Below, one piece after another: positions 5,093 to 7,093 of a DNA stretch of 7,093 nucleotides. Position 1 is the first letter of the stretch. Every line of letters starts with the position of its first letter. Origin of the DNA: an uncultured Lacibacter sp. GTDB taxonomy: Bacteria; Bacteroidota; Bacteroidia; Chitinophagales; Chitinophagaceae. The stretch spans positions 1 to 7,093 of the forward strand of contig NZ_CAMLGT010000200.1 in the NCBI RefSeq assembly GCF_946479605.1, written 5' to 3'. Made by a program: the position numbers and the translations under genes. The notes under the pieces are model-generated. The model made no database searches. It was given only the letters and a program-made list of their open reading frames with translations, and was not told where the DNA came from.

Positions 5093-7093
5093 TTGGCAAG
5101 AAAAATCGCTAAAATACTATCCCGCATTCTCATTGCTATCCTCCTGCTCCTGATAGCAGTGTGGTTGCTCATTCAAACAACTCCCGTACAAAACTGGATG
5201 ACCAAAAAAGCAGCCAACTGGCTGGCGGGTGAATTAAAGACCGAGGTTTCAGTTAAGCATGTCAACTTTTCGCTGTTCAATAAAGTGCTGGTGGAAGGTG
5301 TGCTGGTGAAAGACCGCAGTAAAGATACCCTGGCTTATATCGGCCGTCTTTCAGGTAATATCACTGACTGGTTTTTCCTGAAAGAGAAAATTGAACTCAA
5401 GTATATCGGTCTTGAACAAACGAAATTGTATGCACACCGTACCGATAGTGTATGGAATTACCAGTTCCTGATCGATTACTTCTCCTCGCCTTCCAAGTCA
5501 ACCGGAAATAAACGACAAACCGATCTGCGTTTAAAGAAAGTAGAGTTAAAAGAAATATCGGTCATTCAGAAAGACGAATGGCGTGGGCAAACCATGACCG
5601 GCAAGCTGGAATATCTGCTTGTTGATTTTGGCACATTTGATTTACCAAACAAAATCATTGCTGCAGATAAGATCGAGATCAAAGCACCTTACTTTGCTAT
5701 TGACAGTTATGCAGGCAAACGGGCCAGGCGCCAACCCAAGCCCGACAGTGCTTATCATACCGGCGAAATTGTACAACATTGGAACGAAGCCGGGTGGAAG
5801 ATGTGGGCCAAAACTGTACAGATCGACAATGGAGAGTTGAGGGTTAATAACGCAACTGAACGTGAGCCTTATGCTTATTTTGATGGTGCCCATCTCCGCT
5901 TCAGCAAACTCAACGGCAAGTTTAAAGACCTCAGTTTTATTGGCGATAGTTTAAAAGCCAATATTCAACTGACAGCGGTTGAACGCAGCGGGTTTGAAGT
6001 AAAACAGCTGGATGCAGATTTCCTTTTCTATCCGCAAGGCATGGAATTCAGCAATCTTACAGCACGCACCAATAAAAGCAGGCTCAGTAATTTCTTTGCC
6101 ATGCGCTATGAGCAGTTTGGTCACGACATGAGCGAGTTTATTACACATGTACGCATGGAAGGTGTTTTTGAAAACAGCGAACTGCATAGTGATGATATTG
6201 CTTTTTTTGCACCTGTATTAAAAGACTGGAACGACCGCATTTCAATAGAAGGAAAAGTAAGAGGTACTGTTGATCATTTGAAGGGAACCGATATTGTGAT
6301 CAACACGTTGCGCCAAACGGTACTTGACGGCAGTTTTACAATGGATGGTTTGCCCGACATCAACAACACTTTTCTTGATCTGAAAGCCAACAGGCTTCAA
6401 ACATCGTATGAGGATGCAGCTTCTATTTATCCGCCGTTAAGAGAAGTAACTTATCCTGCCATTTCAAAGATCAGTTACCTGAACTTTTCAGGATCATACA
6501 CAGGATTCTTTAAAGACTTTGTTACCTATGGCACCATTCAAACAAATCTCGGCACCTTAGTTACAGATATCAACCTGAAACTTCCGGATAAAAGCGACCC
6601 TATCTATTCAGGTAAGATCAAAACAAGTGGCTTTGCATTAGGCACATTCATTAAAGACACATTGTTTGGAACGATTGTTATGGATGGAACGCTGAAAGGC
6701 CGTGGGTTTAATCCCAAGACATTGTTTGCTGAAGTAGATGGCAACATCGAGGCCTTTTACCTTAAAGGTTATACATATCATAACATCAAAGCAAAAGGTG
6801 TATATGAAAAACGAAAATTTGATGGGAACTTTATTGTAAAGGACAGCAACCTGATGGTGAATCTTACAGGTATGGTCAACATCAGTAAAGACACGCCTGT
6901 TTACAAAGTAACCGGCGATATTGACCGCATCAATTTTAAAGCATTGGGTTTGCTGAACAAAAACCTGAGCTTGAAATCCTACGTTGATCTTGATTTTAAA
7001 GGAAAAAATATCGATGACTTTCTTGGTACCGCCAACTTGCAGAATGCGGTGTTAACACATGATACAGACCAGTTGTCGTTCGATTACTTTACA
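5093..7093 (+). CDS. TamB/AsmA-like translocation and assembly module protein, N-terminal 667 residues (runs off the right edge)
   Basis: The frame stays open with no stop codon from 5060 to the end of the window, so this is the 5' part of a large gene. The N-terminus (ARKIAKILSR, then a hydrophobic segment at about 12-28) is a signal anchor with the rest in the periplasm. It is followed by QTTPVQNWMTKKAANWL (28-44), ELKTEVSVKHVNFSLFNKV and DTLAYIGRLSGNI (79-91), a pattern typical of Bacteroidota TamB-domain proteins. Beyond this lie long runs of beta-strand-like repeats, such as RISIEGKVRGTVDHLKG (382-398) and YVDLDFKGKNIDDFLGTANL (630-649), as in AsmA/TamB proteins that form a lipid-conducting beta-taco groove. 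The family is implicated in outer membrane protein assembly or phospholipid transport. Full members here usually exceed 1400 aa, so the conserved C-terminal TamB domain is outside the window. The only start in frame upstream of the anchor is TTG at 5093; the first ATG (5198, residue 36) would remove the anchor. A frameshifted ATG at 5068 is an alternative. Confidence 0.88.
   Translation, partial: MARKIAKILSRILIAILLLLIAVWLLIQTTPVQNWMTKKAANWLAGELKTEVSVKHVNFSLFNKVLVEGVLVKDRSKDTLAYIGRLSGNITDWFFLKEKIELKYIGLEQTKLYAHRTDSVWNYQFLIDYFSSPSKSTGNKRQTDLRLKKVELKEISVIQKDEWRGQTMTGKLEYLLVDFGTFDLPNKIIAADKIEIKAPYFAIDSYAGKRARRQPKPDSAYHTGEIVQHWNEAGWKMWAKTVQIDNGELRVNNATEREPYAYFDGAHLRFSKLNGKFKDLSFIGDSLKANIQLTAVERSGFEVKQLDADFLFYPQGMEFSNLTARTNKSRLSNFFAMRYEQFGHDMSEFITHVRMEGVFENSELHSDDIAFFAPVLKDWNDRISIEGKVRGTVDHLKGTDIVINTLRQTVLDGSFTMDGLPDINNTFLDLKANRLQTSYEDAASIYPPLREVTYPAISKISYLNFSGSYTGFFKDFVTYGTIQTNLGTLVTDINLKLPDKSDPIYSGKIKTSGFALGTFIKDTLFGTIVMDGTLKGRGFNPKTLFAEVDGNIEAFYLKGYTYHNIKAKGVYEKRKFDGNFIVKDSNLMVNLTGMVNISKDTPVYKVTGDIDRINFKALGLLNKNLSLKSYVDLDFKGKNIDDFLGTANLQNAVLTHDTDQLSFDYFT

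Noticed and set aside
4990..5172. A 60-codon minus-strand reading frame across the spacer before the TamB-like gene
   Set aside because: It overlaps the N-terminal anchor of the TamB-like protein on the opposite strand, and shows no recognisable family or start context.

Overview
The window looks like an ordinary chromosomal stretch from a member of the Bacteroidota, most likely a Chitinophagaceae-type genome. The evidence is moderate GC, no Shine-Dalgarno-like sequence before any start codon, AT-rich start contexts, a PorT-like outer membrane barrel protein, and a very large TamB/AsmA-like protein with the N-terminus typical of this phylum. The taxonomic placement is an inference from protein style; no rRNA or other marker gene is present.

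All six genes lie on the + strand. From left to right they are: a complete secreted gamma-glutamyltransferase (11-1696); a 125-bp spacer with short degenerate repeats; a DinB-like DUF1572 protein (1822-2349), followed after 2 bp by a short alpha-oxoamine-synthase-type PLP enzyme (2352-3389); a small outer membrane beta-barrel protein (3424-4062); a bestrophin-type channel (4090-4977); a 115-bp spacer with a possible terminator and a possible Bacteroidota-type promoter; and a TamB-domain protein that starts with TTG at 5093 and runs off the right edge.

The four genes from 1822 to 4977 have gaps of 2, 34 and 27 bp, so they could form one transcript. Their predicted functions do not make an obvious pathway: a putative metal-binding four-helix protein, a PLP enzyme, an outer membrane barrel and an ion channel. 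A cell-envelope theme runs through the window (periplasmic GGT, outer membrane barrel, inner membrane channel, TamB-like envelope protein), but this is common in this phylum and is weak evidence of joint function. There are no RNA genes, CRISPR arrays, insertion sequences or phage genes.

I did not find a convincing new biological system. The points most worth a second look are the PLP enzyme, which keeps the cofactor site but lacks the substrate arginine expected of KAPA synthase, and the unusual start of the TamB-like gene (a TTG, or an ATG cut off by one extra A).
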